Positions 1 to 8,625 of a stretch of 22,558 nt of DNA are shown piece by piece; the stretch's first letter is position 1, and every line of letters starts with the position of its first letter. Position numbers and translations under genes: made by a program. The notes below the pieces were generated by a model. It was not told where the DNA came from. It did no database searches and saw nothing but the letters and a program-made list of their open reading frames with translations. Origin of the DNA: an uncultured Campylobacter sp. (GTDB lineage Bacteria > Campylobacterota > Campylobacteria > Campylobacterales > Campylobacteraceae); contig CAMUNZ010000014.1 in NCBI GenBank assembly GCA_947090385.1, positions 1-22,558 of the forward strand. Reading direction: 5' to 3'.

Positions 1-1977
1 AATAACGAATTGATGATAAATACAAATGACGGATACGCTTTTGCTGAAGGCGCAAGAGATTTGATAGCCGGTTTTCATCAAGAAAATGATTTAAGTTATA
101 ATTGGTCTAGTTTGTCGATTTTAACTGCATTTTTATGCAAAATTTTGCCTTTTAGCTTTGAAACTATAATTTTATATATGAGTGTATTTTTTAGCTCGCT
201 CATAGCTGTCGGAGTTCTTTTTGTATCACATGAATTAGGACATCCTAAAAGCGGTTTTATAGCGGCACTTTTATCTTGTGTGGCAAATTCTTATTACAAT
301 CGTACAATGGCTGGATACTACGACACAGATATGTTAAATATCGTATTTTGCGTGTTTATCCTTTGGGCTATGATTAGAATTTTAATAAAACAAGACAAAA
401 GAATTTTATTTATTTTGCCATTTTTAATCCTATCTTATCTTTGGTGGTATTATTCATCATTTACTTTAATTTGCGCAATGATAGGAATTTTTACTGTTTA
501 TGTTTTAATTTTTGATAGGAAAAATTTATTAAATTATCAAACAATTACTTTAATGATAGTTGCGATTACACATTTTAATAGCATTTATATCAAAATTTTT
601 ATAATTTTATTTGCCTGTGTTGCGTTTTTAAAAATTAATTTTAAATTTTTGCAAATTTTGGCTATTTTATTTTTTTCTATTGCTGCTTTCATATTTTTTG
701 GCGGATTAAATCCAATTATTTTTGTTGCTAAATTCTACATTTTTCGTGATATTAGTGACAACATCGCACAAACTGCTTTTAAATTTTTCAATGTTAATCA
801 AACAATTGTTGAAAGCGGATTTATAGATATAAATATGTTTATGAGAAGAATTAGCGGATTTGAAGGGACATTTTTTATATCGGTTGCTGGATATATTTAT
901 TTATGTTTTAAGCATAAAATTATTTTGCTATCCTTGCCAATTTTAGCACTTGGTTTTTTATCTTTAAAAAGCGGACTTAGATTTACTATTTATGCCGTGC
1001 CGATTTTAGCACTTGGTTTTGGTTTTATAGTTACAAATATAATTCGCAGTTTAAATTTCAATAAAATTTTATCTAAATTTTTGATTTTACTTATCGTCGC
1101 TTTATCTTTGTATCATCCTTTAAAACATATTTATGAATACAATGTTTCTACTGTTTTTTATGAAAGTGAAGTAAAAATTTTAGATCAAATGAAAAATATC
1201 GCTTCAAGAGAAGATTATTTTATATCTTGGTGGGATTACGGATATCCAATTCGTTATTATAGTGATGTAAAAACATTAATCGACGGCGGAAAGCATTTGG
1301 GGATGGATAATTATCCAGTTAGTTTTTCGCTTTTTAAAGATCAAATTTCATCTGCTAATATGTCAAGATTAGCCGTAGAATACACGGAAAAAAATTATAA
1401 AAGCGGTCAAAAATTGCTTTTAGAAACTATGTTAAAAGATCATAATGAAACAAATATAAACGAATTTTTAAATAGTTTAAAATATAAAAATTTTTCTTTA
1501 CCTAAAAAAACGCGCGAAATTTATTATTATTTGCCAGATAGAATGCTTAATATATTTTCTACTGTTATGCAATTTTCAAATTTGGATTTAAAAGACGGTA
1601 AAAGTTACAAAGAGCCGTTTTTTTATCCAGCTCGTCCGTTAAAACAAACTCAAACGGAAATTGCTCTAGGAAATTCTGTTTATATAAGCAAAACAGGCGC
1701 AAGTTTTAGAGTAGGAAACGAAAAAATTATGATAAATTCTTTTATAATTACAAGTTATGATGACAATCAAAAACTAACAATTCAAGCGCAAAAATTTGAT
1801 GAAAGATCAAATTTTTATATTATTTATATGAAGGATTATTCTAGATTTATAATTTTGGATAAAGAATCTTTTGATTCTGCTTTTGTTCAGCTTTTTGTCT
1901 TTGAAAATTATGATAAAGAAATTTTCGAGCCAATTATTTTATCGCCCGTTGCAAAAATTTATAAATTAAAAAGGTAA
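1..1977 (+). CDS. pglB: Oligosaccharyltransferase PglB, 5'-truncated by the window edge
   Basis: Inner-membrane STT3-family enzyme that transfers the lipid-linked glycan to asparagine in periplasmic proteins. The frame is open from base 1 and reads N-N-E-L-M before NDGYAFAEGARD, a stretch I recall lying inside C. jejuni PglB after the first membrane helix. The TTG at 10 is therefore internal, and about 55 residues are missing relative to the roughly 713-residue family length. Visible family motifs are the first acidic metal/acceptor site (Asp codon 28-30), GYYDTD (313-330), TIVE with the loop-5 Glu at 811-813, MRRISG just after it (its Arg is expected to read the acidic -2 position of the acceptor), WWDYGYP (1228-1248) and M-L-N-I (from 1543). 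Many hydrophobic helices precede the soluble C-terminal domain. It is followed after 3 bases by pglA. All catalytic elements that fall in the window look intact. Confidence 0.95.
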   Translation, partial: NNELMINTNDGYAFAEGARDLIAGFHQENDLSYNWSSLSILTAFLCKILPFSFETIILYMSVFFSSLIAVGVLFVSHELGHPKSGFIAALLSCVANSYYNRTMAGYYDTDMLNIVFCVFILWAMIRILIKQDKRILFILPFLILSYLWWYYSSFTLICAMIGIFTVYVLIFDRKNLLNYQTITLMIVAITHFNSIYIKIFIILFACVAFLKINFKFLQILAILFFSIAAFIFFGGLNPIIFVAKFYIFRDISDNIAQTAFKFFNVNQTIVESGFIDINMFMRRISGFEGTFFISVAGYIYLCFKHKIILLSLPILALGFLSLKSGLRFTIYAVPILALGFGFIVTNIIRSLNFNKILSKFLILLIVALSLYHPLKHIYEYNVSTVFYESEVKILDQMKNIASREDYFISWWDYGYPIRYYSDVKTLIDGGKHLGMDNYPVSFSLFKDQISSANMSRLAVEYTEKNYKSGQKLLLETMLKDHNETNINEFLNSLKYKNFSLPKKTREIYYYLPDRMLNIFSTVMQFSNLDLKDGKSYKEPFFYPARPLKQTQTEIALGNSVYISKTGASFRVGNEKIMINSFIITSYDDNQKLTIQAQKFDERSNFYIIYMKDYSRFIILDKESFDSAFVQLFVFENYDKEIFEPIILSPVAKIYKLKR

Positions 1978-1980
1978 AAA

Positions 1981-3096
1981 ATGTCGCGAATAGGTTTTTT
2001 ATCTCATAGTGATTTAAGTATTTTTTATTTTCGTTCTAAGATTATGCGAGCTTTAAAAGATAAAGGTCATGAAGTTTATGCAATTTGTCCAAAAGGAGCT
2101 TATAGCGAAAAAATTTCAAAAGAGTTTAAAACTGCATTTTATGAGATAAATAAATCAAGCATAAATCCATTTAGAGTTTTAATTGACACACAAAATTTAA
2201 GCAAAATTTTAAAGGATTTAAATTTAGATCTTCTTCAAACTTCTGCGCATAAATCAAATATTTTTGGAACTTTTGCTGCAAAAAAAGCTGGGATTAAAAA
2301 TGTATTAAATTTAGTTGAAGGTTTGGGCAGTTTTTACATTTACGATGATTTTAAAAATAAAATAATAAAAAATATAATCGAAAATTTATATAAAATTTCA
2401 TTTAAATTTTCACAAGGTTCGATTTTTGTAAATGACGCCGATCCAGATTATTTTTTAAGTAAAAATTTAATCTCAAAAGATAAAGTTTTTCGCATAAAAA
2501 GTGTTGGCATTGATACTAAAATTTTTGATTACAAAAACATAAAAGCTTACGATTTTAAAACAGATAAAAAAATAGTTTTGATGGTCGGCAGGGCTTTATT
2601 TGATAAAGGAATTTGTGAATTTTACAAAACTGCAGAAATTTTATCAAATAGAAAAGATTGCGAGTTTGTTTTTGTCGGTGATATTTACGAAGGCAATAAA
2701 AATTCCGTTACAAGAGAGTTTTTGCAAAATAAAAATGTAAAATGGATAAAGTGGAGCGATGAGATAAAAGAGATTTTAAAAGCAAGTTATGTTTATGTTT
2801 TGCCATCTTACAAAGAGGGATTTTCTCAGTCCGTTTTAGAAGCTATGAGTGTTAGTAAGCCTTGCGTTGTTGCAAATTCAACTGGTTTAATTGAAGCTAT
2901 AAAAGACGGCGAAAATGGGCTTATTTGCGAGGTAAAAAATCCATTAGATTTAGCGAAAAAGATAGAAATTTTGCTAAACGATGAAAATTTAGCAAATACA
3001 CTTGGGCAAAATGGTAGAAAAATTGCGCTACAATACGATGACAAAAAAATTATTGAAAAATACATGAAAGTTTATGGGAATTTTATAGATGTATAA
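1981..3096 (+). CDS. pglA: PglA, GT-B glycosyltransferase adding the first GalNAc to Und-PP-diNAcBac
   Basis: A 371-residue family 4 glycosyltransferase. In C. jejuni PglA adds an alpha-1,3 GalNAc to undecaprenyl-diphosphate-linked bacillosamine on the cytoplasmic face of the inner membrane. The N-terminal half opens with RIGFLSHSDLS and has the lipid-facing acceptor fold. The C-terminal half has a VLMVGRALFDKG segment and the E-x7-E donor motif in KEGFSQSVLEAM, typical of GT4. Length is near the roughly 376 residues of the C. jejuni protein. The ATG lies 3 bases after the pglB stop with AAAAGG upstream, and the 3' end overlaps pglC by 8 bases. Sugar specificity is inferred from its position in the pgl cluster and cannot be read from sequence alone. 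Confidence 0.93.
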   Translation: MSRIGFLSHSDLSIFYFRSKIMRALKDKGHEVYAICPKGAYSEKISKEFKTAFYEINKSSINPFRVLIDTQNLSKILKDLNLDLLQTSAHKSNIFGTFAAKKAGIKNVLNLVEGLGSFYIYDDFKNKIIKNIIENLYKISFKFSQGSIFVNDADPDYFLSKNLISKDKVFRIKSVGIDTKIFDYKNIKAYDFKTDKKIVLMVGRALFDKGICEFYKTAEILSNRKDCEFVFVGDIYEGNKNSVTREFLQNKNVKWIKWSDEIKEILKASYVYVLPSYKEGFSQSVLEAMSVSKPCVVANSTGLIEAIKDGENGLICEVKNPLDLAKKIEILLNDENLANTLGQNGRKIALQYDDKKIIEKYMKVYGNFIDV

Positions 3097-3694
3097 ATTT
3101 TTTTTAAAAAGATTTTTTGATATTTTGGGAAGTTTAATTTTGATATTTTTAACTTTTGCGATCATGATCATTTTATATTTTTTAATTAAAAATAAAATTT
3201 CAAAGAATCCGATTTTTGTACAAGAAAGACCTGGCTTTAAAGAAAAAATTTTTAAAATTTATAAATTTAAAACTATGAACGACGAAAAAGACAAAAGCGG
3301 GAAATTGCTAAGCGATGAATTAAGACTTGATAAATTTGGTGCTAAAATTCGCGCTTTAAGTTTAGATGAATTGCCGCAACTTTTTAACGTTTTAAAAGGC
3401 GATATGAGTTTTATCGGTCCTAGACCGCTTTTGGTGGAATATTTAGAGCTTTATAATGACGAGCAAAAACTTCGTCATGATGTAAAACCAGGCATTACCG
3501 GACTTGCGCAAGTTAAAGGTAGAAACGAAATAAGTTGGCGAAAAAAATTTAAATATGATAGTTTTTATGCTAAAAATTTAAGTTTTTGTTTGGATTTTAA
3601 AATAGCAATCTTAACGATAAAAAAGGTGATAAAAAAAGAGGGCGTAAATAAAAAAGGCATGACTACGACGGAGAAATTTAATGCAAAAAACTAA
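3089..3694 (+). CDS. pglC: PglC, phosphoglycosyl transferase that starts the lipid-linked glycan
   Basis: A 201-residue small monotopic phosphoglycosyl transferase. It moves phospho-diNAcBac from UDP-diNAcBac to undecaprenyl phosphate, the first membrane step of N-glycan assembly. The N-terminus has one hydrophobic re-entrant helix (about residues 10-33) preceded by the KRFFD motif. The core has YKFKTM (about 58-63), the catalytic Asp93-Glu94 pair in LDELPQLFNVLKGDMS, and the phosphate-binding FIGPRPLL. Asp93-Glu94 has the same numbering I recall for the structurally solved C. concisus enzyme. A GGGA-like Shine-Dalgarno lies inside the end of pglA, and the 3' end overlaps pglD by 14 bases, suggesting translational coupling. 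Confidence 0.95.
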   Translation: MYKFFLKRFFDILGSLILIFLTFAIMIILYFLIKNKISKNPIFVQERPGFKEKIFKIYKFKTMNDEKDKSGKLLSDELRLDKFGAKIRALSLDELPQLFNVLKGDMSFIGPRPLLVEYLELYNDEQKLRHDVKPGITGLAQVKGRNEISWRKKFKYDSFYAKNLSFCLDFKIAILTIKKVIKKEGVNKKGMTTTEKFNAKN

Positions 3695-4262
3695 AATTTA
3701 TATTTACGGCGCTAGCGGACACGGGCAAGTTGTAGCAGATATTGCAAGAATTTGCGGTTATGAAGAGATTATTTTTTTGGACGATAAAAAAGGGCTTAAA
3801 TTTGATGAAAATTTGCCAAAAGCTGATATTATAATCGCGATTGGAGATAATAAAACTAGAAAAAATTTGCAAAACAAAGTTGTAAATTGCGGTTTTAAAA
3901 TCGTAAGTTTGATTCATCCAAATGCAGTTATATCGAGTTTTGCAAAGATTGGAAAAGGGGTTGTAGTTATGTCAAATGTCGTTATAAATGCAAAAGCGAC
4001 AATTGGCAATGGAGTGATTTTAAATACTGCTTGCGTTATCGAACATGAGTGCGAAATAGGTGATTTTGTGCATATTAGCCCAAATTCAAGTTTGGCTGGA
4101 AATGTAAAAGTCGGCGAATTAACTCATATAGGTATAGGAAGCGTTGTTATTCAAAATTTAAAAATTGGTAAAAATGTTATAGTTGGTGCGGGAAGTGTTG
4201 TAATTAACGATATTTGCGATAATATAAAAATCGTTGGTGTGCCAGCAAAAAGAATTTTGTAG
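3681..4262 (+). CDS. pglD: PglD, UDP-4-amino-sugar N-acetyltransferase
   Basis: A 193-residue cytoplasmic left-handed beta-helix acetyltransferase. In C. jejuni PglD acetylates the 4-amino group of the UDP-sugar made by PglE, using acetyl-CoA, to give UDP-diNAcBac. The N-terminal domain opens with YGASGHGQVVADIA (about residues 9-22), the UDP-sugar site. Hexapeptide repeats run from about residue 76 to 190. His122 in EHECEIGDF matches the general base of the family (His125 in C. jejuni). The ATG at 3681 follows GGAG in the end of pglC. The stop overlaps the AGGAG ribosome binding site of pglE, leaving no room for the wlaJ gene that I recall next to pglD in C. jejuni. Confidence 0.94.
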   Translation: MQKTKIYIYGASGHGQVVADIARICGYEEIIFLDDKKGLKFDENLPKADIIIAIGDNKTRKNLQNKVVNCGFKIVSLIHPNAVISSFAKIGKGVVVMSNVVINAKATIGNGVILNTACVIEHECEIGDFVHISPNSSLAGNVKVGELTHIGIGSVVIQNLKIGKNVIVGAGSVVINDICDNIKIVGVPAKRIL

Positions 4263-4271
4263 GAGAAAATC

Positions 4272-5384
4272 ATGAGTAGAATTTTTTTAAGTCCTCCAAA
4301 TATGAGCGGAGTTGAATTGGAAAATATAAAAAAAGTTTTTGATAGTAATTATATCGCTCCGCTTGGCGAGTTTGTTGATAAATTTGAAAAAAGTATAAGA
4401 GATTTTTGCGGTGTTAAATTTTCGCTTGCATTAAATGCTGGAACTGCGGCCTTACATTTAGCTTTAAGAAGTTTAAAAGTAAAAGAAGGCGATTATGTTT
4501 TAGCTTCTAGTTTTACATTTATGGCGTCTGTAAATCCGATACTTTATGAAAAATGCATACCTGTTTTTATAGATTGTGATGAAAGCTGGAATTTAAGTCC
4601 GAAATTGCTAAAAGAAGCGATAAGAAATTGTCATAAAAAGCCAAAAGCTTTGATTGTTACTCATCTTTATGGACAAGCTGCAAAAATTTCTGAAATTTTA
4701 GAAATTTGCGAAGAAAATGGCATCATCGTTATAGAAGACGCAGCCGAGGCTTTAGGTGGTTTTTATGATAAAAAATCTCTTGGAAGTTTTGGAAAATTTG
4801 GAGCTTTTAGCTTCAATGGAAATAAAATCATAACGACAAGTGGCGGCGGTGCGCTCATTAGCTATGATGAAAATTTACTAAAATATGCGAGATTTTTAAG
4901 CACACAAGCAAGAGAGCCGTTTTTGCATTATGAACATAAAGATTACGGGTATAATTATAGACTAAGCAACGTTCTTGGGGCTATCGGCGTTGGGCAAATG
5001 GAAGTTTTACCAAAAAGAGTCGAGAAAAAACGAGAAATTTTCGATAAATATAAACAAAATTTAAAAAATTTGCCTTTAGAATTTATGCCTGAAATTCCAA
5101 ATTCAAAAGGAAATCGTTGGCTTACAACTTTAAAATTCCATAAACAAAATTTATATTTAAAAGTTATAGATGAATTAAATAAAGCCGATATAGAAAGTCG
5201 TCCGCTTTGGAAACCTATGCATTTACAGCCGATTTTTAAAAATGCAATTTGCGAAATTGACGGAAGTAGCGAGGATTTGTTTAATAGTGGAATTTGCCTT
5301 CCAAGTGGCACGGCGATGAGTAATAACGAAATAGATAAAGTTTGCGAGATTGTCAAAAAAGTAGTAAAAAATGAGACCAACTAA
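4272..5384 (+). CDS. pglE: PglE, PLP-dependent aminotransferase for UDP-bacillosamine
   Basis: A 370-residue DegT/DnrJ/EryC1 sugar aminotransferase. In C. jejuni it turns the UDP-4-keto-6-deoxy-GlcNAc made by PglF into the 4-amino sugar, with glutamate as the amino donor. The sequence opens with IFLSPPNMSG, has the NAGTAALHLALR stretch that binds cofactor phosphate, the IEDAAEALGG aspartate that pairs with the PLP ring, and SFNGNKIITTSGGG with the Schiff-base lysine at residue 185. Length is close to the roughly 386 residues in C. jejuni. The start follows a clear AGGAG, and the 3' end overlaps pglF by 14 bases. Confidence 0.95.
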   Translation: MSRIFLSPPNMSGVELENIKKVFDSNYIAPLGEFVDKFEKSIRDFCGVKFSLALNAGTAALHLALRSLKVKEGDYVLASSFTFMASVNPILYEKCIPVFIDCDESWNLSPKLLKEAIRNCHKKPKALIVTHLYGQAAKISEILEICEENGIIVIEDAAEALGGFYDKKSLGSFGKFGAFSFNGNKIITTSGGGALISYDENLLKYARFLSTQAREPFLHYEHKDYGYNYRLSNVLGAIGVGQMEVLPKRVEKKREIFDKYKQNLKNLPLEFMPEIPNSKGNRWLTTLKFHKQNLYLKVIDELNKADIESRPLWKPMHLQPIFKNAICEIDGSSEDLFNSGICLPSGTAMSNNEIDKVCEIVKKVVKNETN

Positions 5385-7152
5385 GTTAAAAAGAGTTCTG
5401 TTTTTTTTGATTTTTGATATTATAATTTTTGCGTCATCTTTATATTTGGCGTTTTTGCTTAGATTTAGCGGAGAAATTCCGCAAATCTTTTATGCTGGTC
5501 TTATTTTAAGTGCTTGTATTTTGGTGATTTTAAAAATTTCACTTTTTTGGATTTTTGGAATTTATAGAGTTCCTTGGCGATTTTTTGGAATTTATGAAGC
5601 AAGAAAAATTTTTTTGATACATATTATTTCTGGTGTTGTTTTTTTGCTTATATTTTTTGTATTTAGTAAAATTTTCGAGCCTTTTCCAAGAAGTGTAATC
5701 GCGATAGATTGCGCGATATCTTTTATTTTGATTGGTAGTTTAAGAATTGCAAAAAGACTTTTTATTTATAACAAAAAAAATAAAAGCAATGAATTTTGTA
5801 TAATATACGGTGCGACTACAAAATCAAAACATATTTTAAACGGCATAGCCGAAAAACATATCAATTATTATCCAGTTGCCGTTGTAGATGGAAGAGAAGA
5901 GTTAATCGGCACAAGGCTTGAAAATTTTGAAGTTCAAAATAGAAAAGAAATTCCAAAAATTGTAAAAAAATATAACGTAAAAACTGCGATTGTGGCAGCG
6001 AAATTAGAGCCTCCTAGATTAAAAAAACTTTTTGAAGATTTTAAAAAGGCTGGAATTGAAAATGTAAAAATTTTCACTCTTTTAGAAGATGAAACAAAAA
6101 AAATAAGCAATATTTCAATTGAAGATTTACTTGCAAGAAAACCAAAAGATTTAGATAGTAAAATCGTTGAAGATTTTATAAAAGATAAAATTGTTTTAGT
6201 TACCGGCGCTGGCGGAAGCATAGGAAGTGAAATTTGCATACAATGTTTAAAATTTGGCGTAAAAAGTCTGATTTTAGTCGATCATAGCGAGTTTAATTTA
6301 TATAAAATCGATCAAATTACAAATCAAGACAAAAGAAATGTTTTAAAACTTATAAATATCGTATATTTAGATAAACTTGAAGAAATTTTCAAAGAATTTA
6401 AGCCGCAAATTGTAATTCATGCAGCCGCTTATAAACATGTGCCGATTTGTGAGATAAATCCACAAATTGCCGTTTTAAACAATATAGTTGGCACAAAAAA
6501 TGTTATAGATTTATCAAAAAAATATGAAATTCAAAAAGTGGTTATGATATCGACTGATAAAGCTGTAAGACCTACAAATGTCATGGGCGCTACAAAACGA
6601 GTTTGCGAAATTTACTCTTTAAATTCAAATGATCAAAAATCAACTCAAATCGTTGCCGTTCGTTTCGGAAATGTTCTTGGAAGTAGCGGTAGCGTAATAC
6701 CAAAATTTAAAGCGCAAATCGAAAACAACGAGCCTTTAAGCGTAACTCATCCTGATATTACAAGATATTTTATGCTTATTAGCGAGGCTTGTCAGCTTGT
6801 TTTACAAGCTGCTTCTATCGCAAAAGGGGGCGAGCTTTTTGTGCTTGATATGGGCGAGCCTGTGAAAATTGTAGATTTAGCAAATAAAATGCTGCAACTT
6901 TCAAATAAAGAAAATTTGGGGATAAAATTTGTTGGATTAAGACCTGGCGAAAAGCTTTACGAAGAACTTTTAATCGATAAAAATGATAAAAAAACTAAAT
7001 TTTCATCGATTTTTGTAACGCATTCTAAAAGTTATGATATGAATTTGCTTAATTCACAAATCACAGAGCTTTTAAAATCCAAAGATGTAAAATCTTATCT
7101 TAAAAATATCGTTCCAGAATGCAAGGAGTATAATGATAATTGCACAAATTAG
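5371..7152 (+). CDS. pglF: PglF, membrane UDP-GlcNAc 4,6-dehydratase
   Basis: A 593-residue inner-membrane enzyme (C. jejuni about 590) that makes UDP-4-keto-6-deoxy-GlcNAc from UDP-GlcNAc, the first committed step to bacillosamine. The first roughly 125 residues hold four hydrophobic helices. A first nucleotide-binding-like domain follows, then the catalytic short-chain dehydrogenase domain with NAD motif TGAGGSIGSE (from residue 278). The STDKAV motif and MGATK, in which Met replaces the usual Tyr of YxxxK, are the known PglF/FlaA1-type variation and not damage. RPGEKLYEELL near the end is also typical. No strong Shine-Dalgarno precedes the ATG, which sits inside the end of pglE, so coupled re-initiation is likely. 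It overlaps pglG by 20 bases. Confidence 0.95.
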   Translation: MRPTKLKRVLFFLIFDIIIFASSLYLAFLLRFSGEIPQIFYAGLILSACILVILKISLFWIFGIYRVPWRFFGIYEARKIFLIHIISGVVFLLIFFVFSKIFEPFPRSVIAIDCAISFILIGSLRIAKRLFIYNKKNKSNEFCIIYGATTKSKHILNGIAEKHINYYPVAVVDGREELIGTRLENFEVQNRKEIPKIVKKYNVKTAIVAAKLEPPRLKKLFEDFKKAGIENVKIFTLLEDETKKISNISIEDLLARKPKDLDSKIVEDFIKDKIVLVTGAGGSIGSEICIQCLKFGVKSLILVDHSEFNLYKIDQITNQDKRNVLKLINIVYLDKLEEIFKEFKPQIVIHAAAYKHVPICEINPQIAVLNNIVGTKNVIDLSKKYEIQKVVMISTDKAVRPTNVMGATKRVCEIYSLNSNDQKSTQIVAVRFGNVLGSSGSVIPKFKAQIENNEPLSVTHPDITRYFMLISEACQLVLQAASIAKGGELFVLDMGEPVKIVDLANKMLQLSNKENLGIKFVGLRPGEKLYEELLIDKNDKKTKFSSIFVTHSKSYDMNLLNSQITELLKSKDVKSYLKNIVPECKEYNDNCTN

Positions 7153-8035
7153 GGATTTTGCGAATTTAAGATACAAAATAAGAGCTTATATTTGTTATCT
7201 TTTTACTAGGAATTTGCCAAATTATTTGCCAAATGCAAACAAAGATCTCATAAAAACTGGTTTTGAAAAGATCGCGCACGAAATAGATAGTTTTGAAGCT
7301 TTTTATATACTTAATGATAGCGGTATTCAAATAGAAAATAATATAAGTTTAAATGAAAATTTCCAAAACGGAGTTGGTGAAAATCGCAGCAATAAAGCAT
7401 ATTTTTATAGAACTGTAAAAGAAAAAAGATTTACTTTAAGTGATCCTTATCCATCCGTTTTGACAAATGATCTTTGTGTGACAGCTGCTTATCCGATTTA
7501 TAATGAAAAAAAAGAGTTGAAATTTGTAGCTTGTATCGATATATCGTTAAAAGATGCTTTAAAACTTACAAATTTCAGCAATATTGATGTTTATTTTTCT
7601 AATTTATTTAAAATTTTTTACGGAATTATATCTAGCGCTTTGTTTATTGTCGCGATGATGCTTTTTTCTTTAGGGATAAAAAGCTTAGTTTTAAAAAATT
7701 TAGATGATTTACGTATAGAAGATATGTTTAGTTCTACGATAGTTTTAACTTTAGCTTTAGCGATTATGGATCTTGTAAAAGCGCTTATTGAAGCTGAAAT
7801 TTTAGAAAAAGACGATAAGAAAAACGACGGAAATAAAACTATGCTTAGATTTATTGTAAGTATAATTATCGCTTTAGCGATTGAAGCTTTGATGCTTGTT
7901 TTTAAATTTGCTATGACGGCGCCTGAGCATATAATTTTTGCTGTTTATTTGATTTGTGGAGTTTCGCTTTTGATAATTTCACTTGGAATTTACACCTTTG
8001 TTGTAAGAAAGGGAAAAATTGATTGGGATTATTGA
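7133..8035 (+). CDS. pglG: PglG-like membrane protein with Cache/PDC-like N-terminal region, role unknown
   Basis: A 300-residue protein in the position of C. jejuni pglG (about 297 residues), whose function is not established and which I recall as dispensable for N-glycosylation. Residues about 40-145 resemble a PDC/Cache ligand-binding domain: NRSNKAYFYRT, then SDPYPSVLTND, VTAAYPIYNE and FVACIDISLKDAL, in the usual order. Four hydrophobic helices follow (about 159-181, 199-217, 239-261, 267-291) and a short basic tail. No hydrophobic helix precedes the PDC-like part. With four helices and the charge pattern, both ends are predicted cytoplasmic, unlike normal extracytoplasmic Cache receptors. 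There is no HAMP, kinase or methyl-accepting domain. AAGGAG lies just upstream of the ATG. The gene overlaps pglF by 20 bases and hisH by 17. Confidence 0.82.
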   Translation: MIIAQIRDFANLRYKIRAYICYLFTRNLPNYLPNANKDLIKTGFEKIAHEIDSFEAFYILNDSGIQIENNISLNENFQNGVGENRSNKAYFYRTVKEKRFTLSDPYPSVLTNDLCVTAAYPIYNEKKELKFVACIDISLKDALKLTNFSNIDVYFSNLFKIFYGIISSALFIVAMMLFSLGIKSLVLKNLDDLRIEDMFSSTIVLTLALAIMDLVKALIEAEILEKDDKKNDGNKTMLRFIVSIIIALAIEALMLVFKFAMTAPEHIIFAVYLICGVSLLIISLGIYTFVVRKGKIDWDY

Positions 8036-8624
8036 TTATGGAGCTGGAAATTTAAAAAGTGTTCAAAATGCTTTTGAATTTTTAAAAAAAGATACAAAAA
8101 TTTTAAAACATCCTAAAGAAATTGAATTTTGCGATAAACTTATTTTGCCTGGAGTTGGAGCTTTTGGCGAAGCTATGAATAAGCTTAAAATTAGCGGATT
8201 TGATAAAGAGATTAGAAATTTTATAAGCACAAAGAAGCCGTTTTTAGGGATTTGTCTTGGAATGCAACTTTTATTTGAAAAAAGTTATGAATTTGGCAAA
8301 AATAATGGACTTGGAATTTTTGAAGGTGAAATAGTAAAATTTGATAAAAATTTATGCAAAGAAAAAATCCCGCATATTGGTTGGAATTCACTCAAATTTA
8401 ACAAAAAAAATGGTATAAATCACAGTTTAAAAAATGAAATTTATATGTATTTTGTCCATTCTTATCATGCGATTTGCGATTAGAGTTTAGTTTTAGCAAA
8501 AACGTTTTATGGTTATGAGTTTGTAAGTGCTGTTTGCAAGGACAATGTTTTTGCTTTTCAATCTCATCCTGAAAAAAGTAACGAGATTGGACTTGAAATT
8601 TTAAAAAATTTTACGGAGTTATAA
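8019..8624 (+). pseudogene. hisH: hisH, glutaminase subunit of imidazole glycerol phosphate synthase, interrupted by in-frame TAG
   Basis: HisH is a class I glutamine amidotransferase that feeds ammonia to HisF in histidine synthesis. Translation starts at a TTG inside the end of pglG with AGGGA upstream, giving IGIIDYGAGNLKSV. The nucleophile Cys79 lies in GICLGMQL. The frame stops at TAG 8481-8483 after HSYHAICD (154 residues). The same frame then continues without any shift through codons for SLVLAKTFYGYEFVSAV and FAFQSHPEKS to a TAA at 8622-8624. The uninterrupted protein would be 201 residues, the usual HisH length. The lost part carries the catalytic His183 and Glu185, so the 154-residue product should have no glutaminase activity. 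Causes could be a recent nonsense mutation, a sequencing error or readthrough. hisA starts one base after the distal stop. Confidence 0.85.
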
Positions 8625-8625
8625 A

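Noticed and set aside
6533..6605. Missing Tyr in the YxxxK motif of PglF (MGATK instead).
   Set aside because: This is the normal state of PglF/FlaA1-type dehydratases and not a defect.
7826..7840. D-G-N-K-T in PglG (residues 232-236), a match to the bacterial N-glycosylation sequon.
   Set aside because: It lies in the basic loop between helices 2 and 3, which is predicted to be cytoplasmic and so out of reach of PglB.
8481..8624. Amber codon in hisH as selenocysteine- or pyrrolysine-like recoding.
   Set aside because: Selenocysteine uses TGA, pyrrolysine systems are not expected in Campylobacter, the position is not catalytic, and I see no special stem-loop after it.
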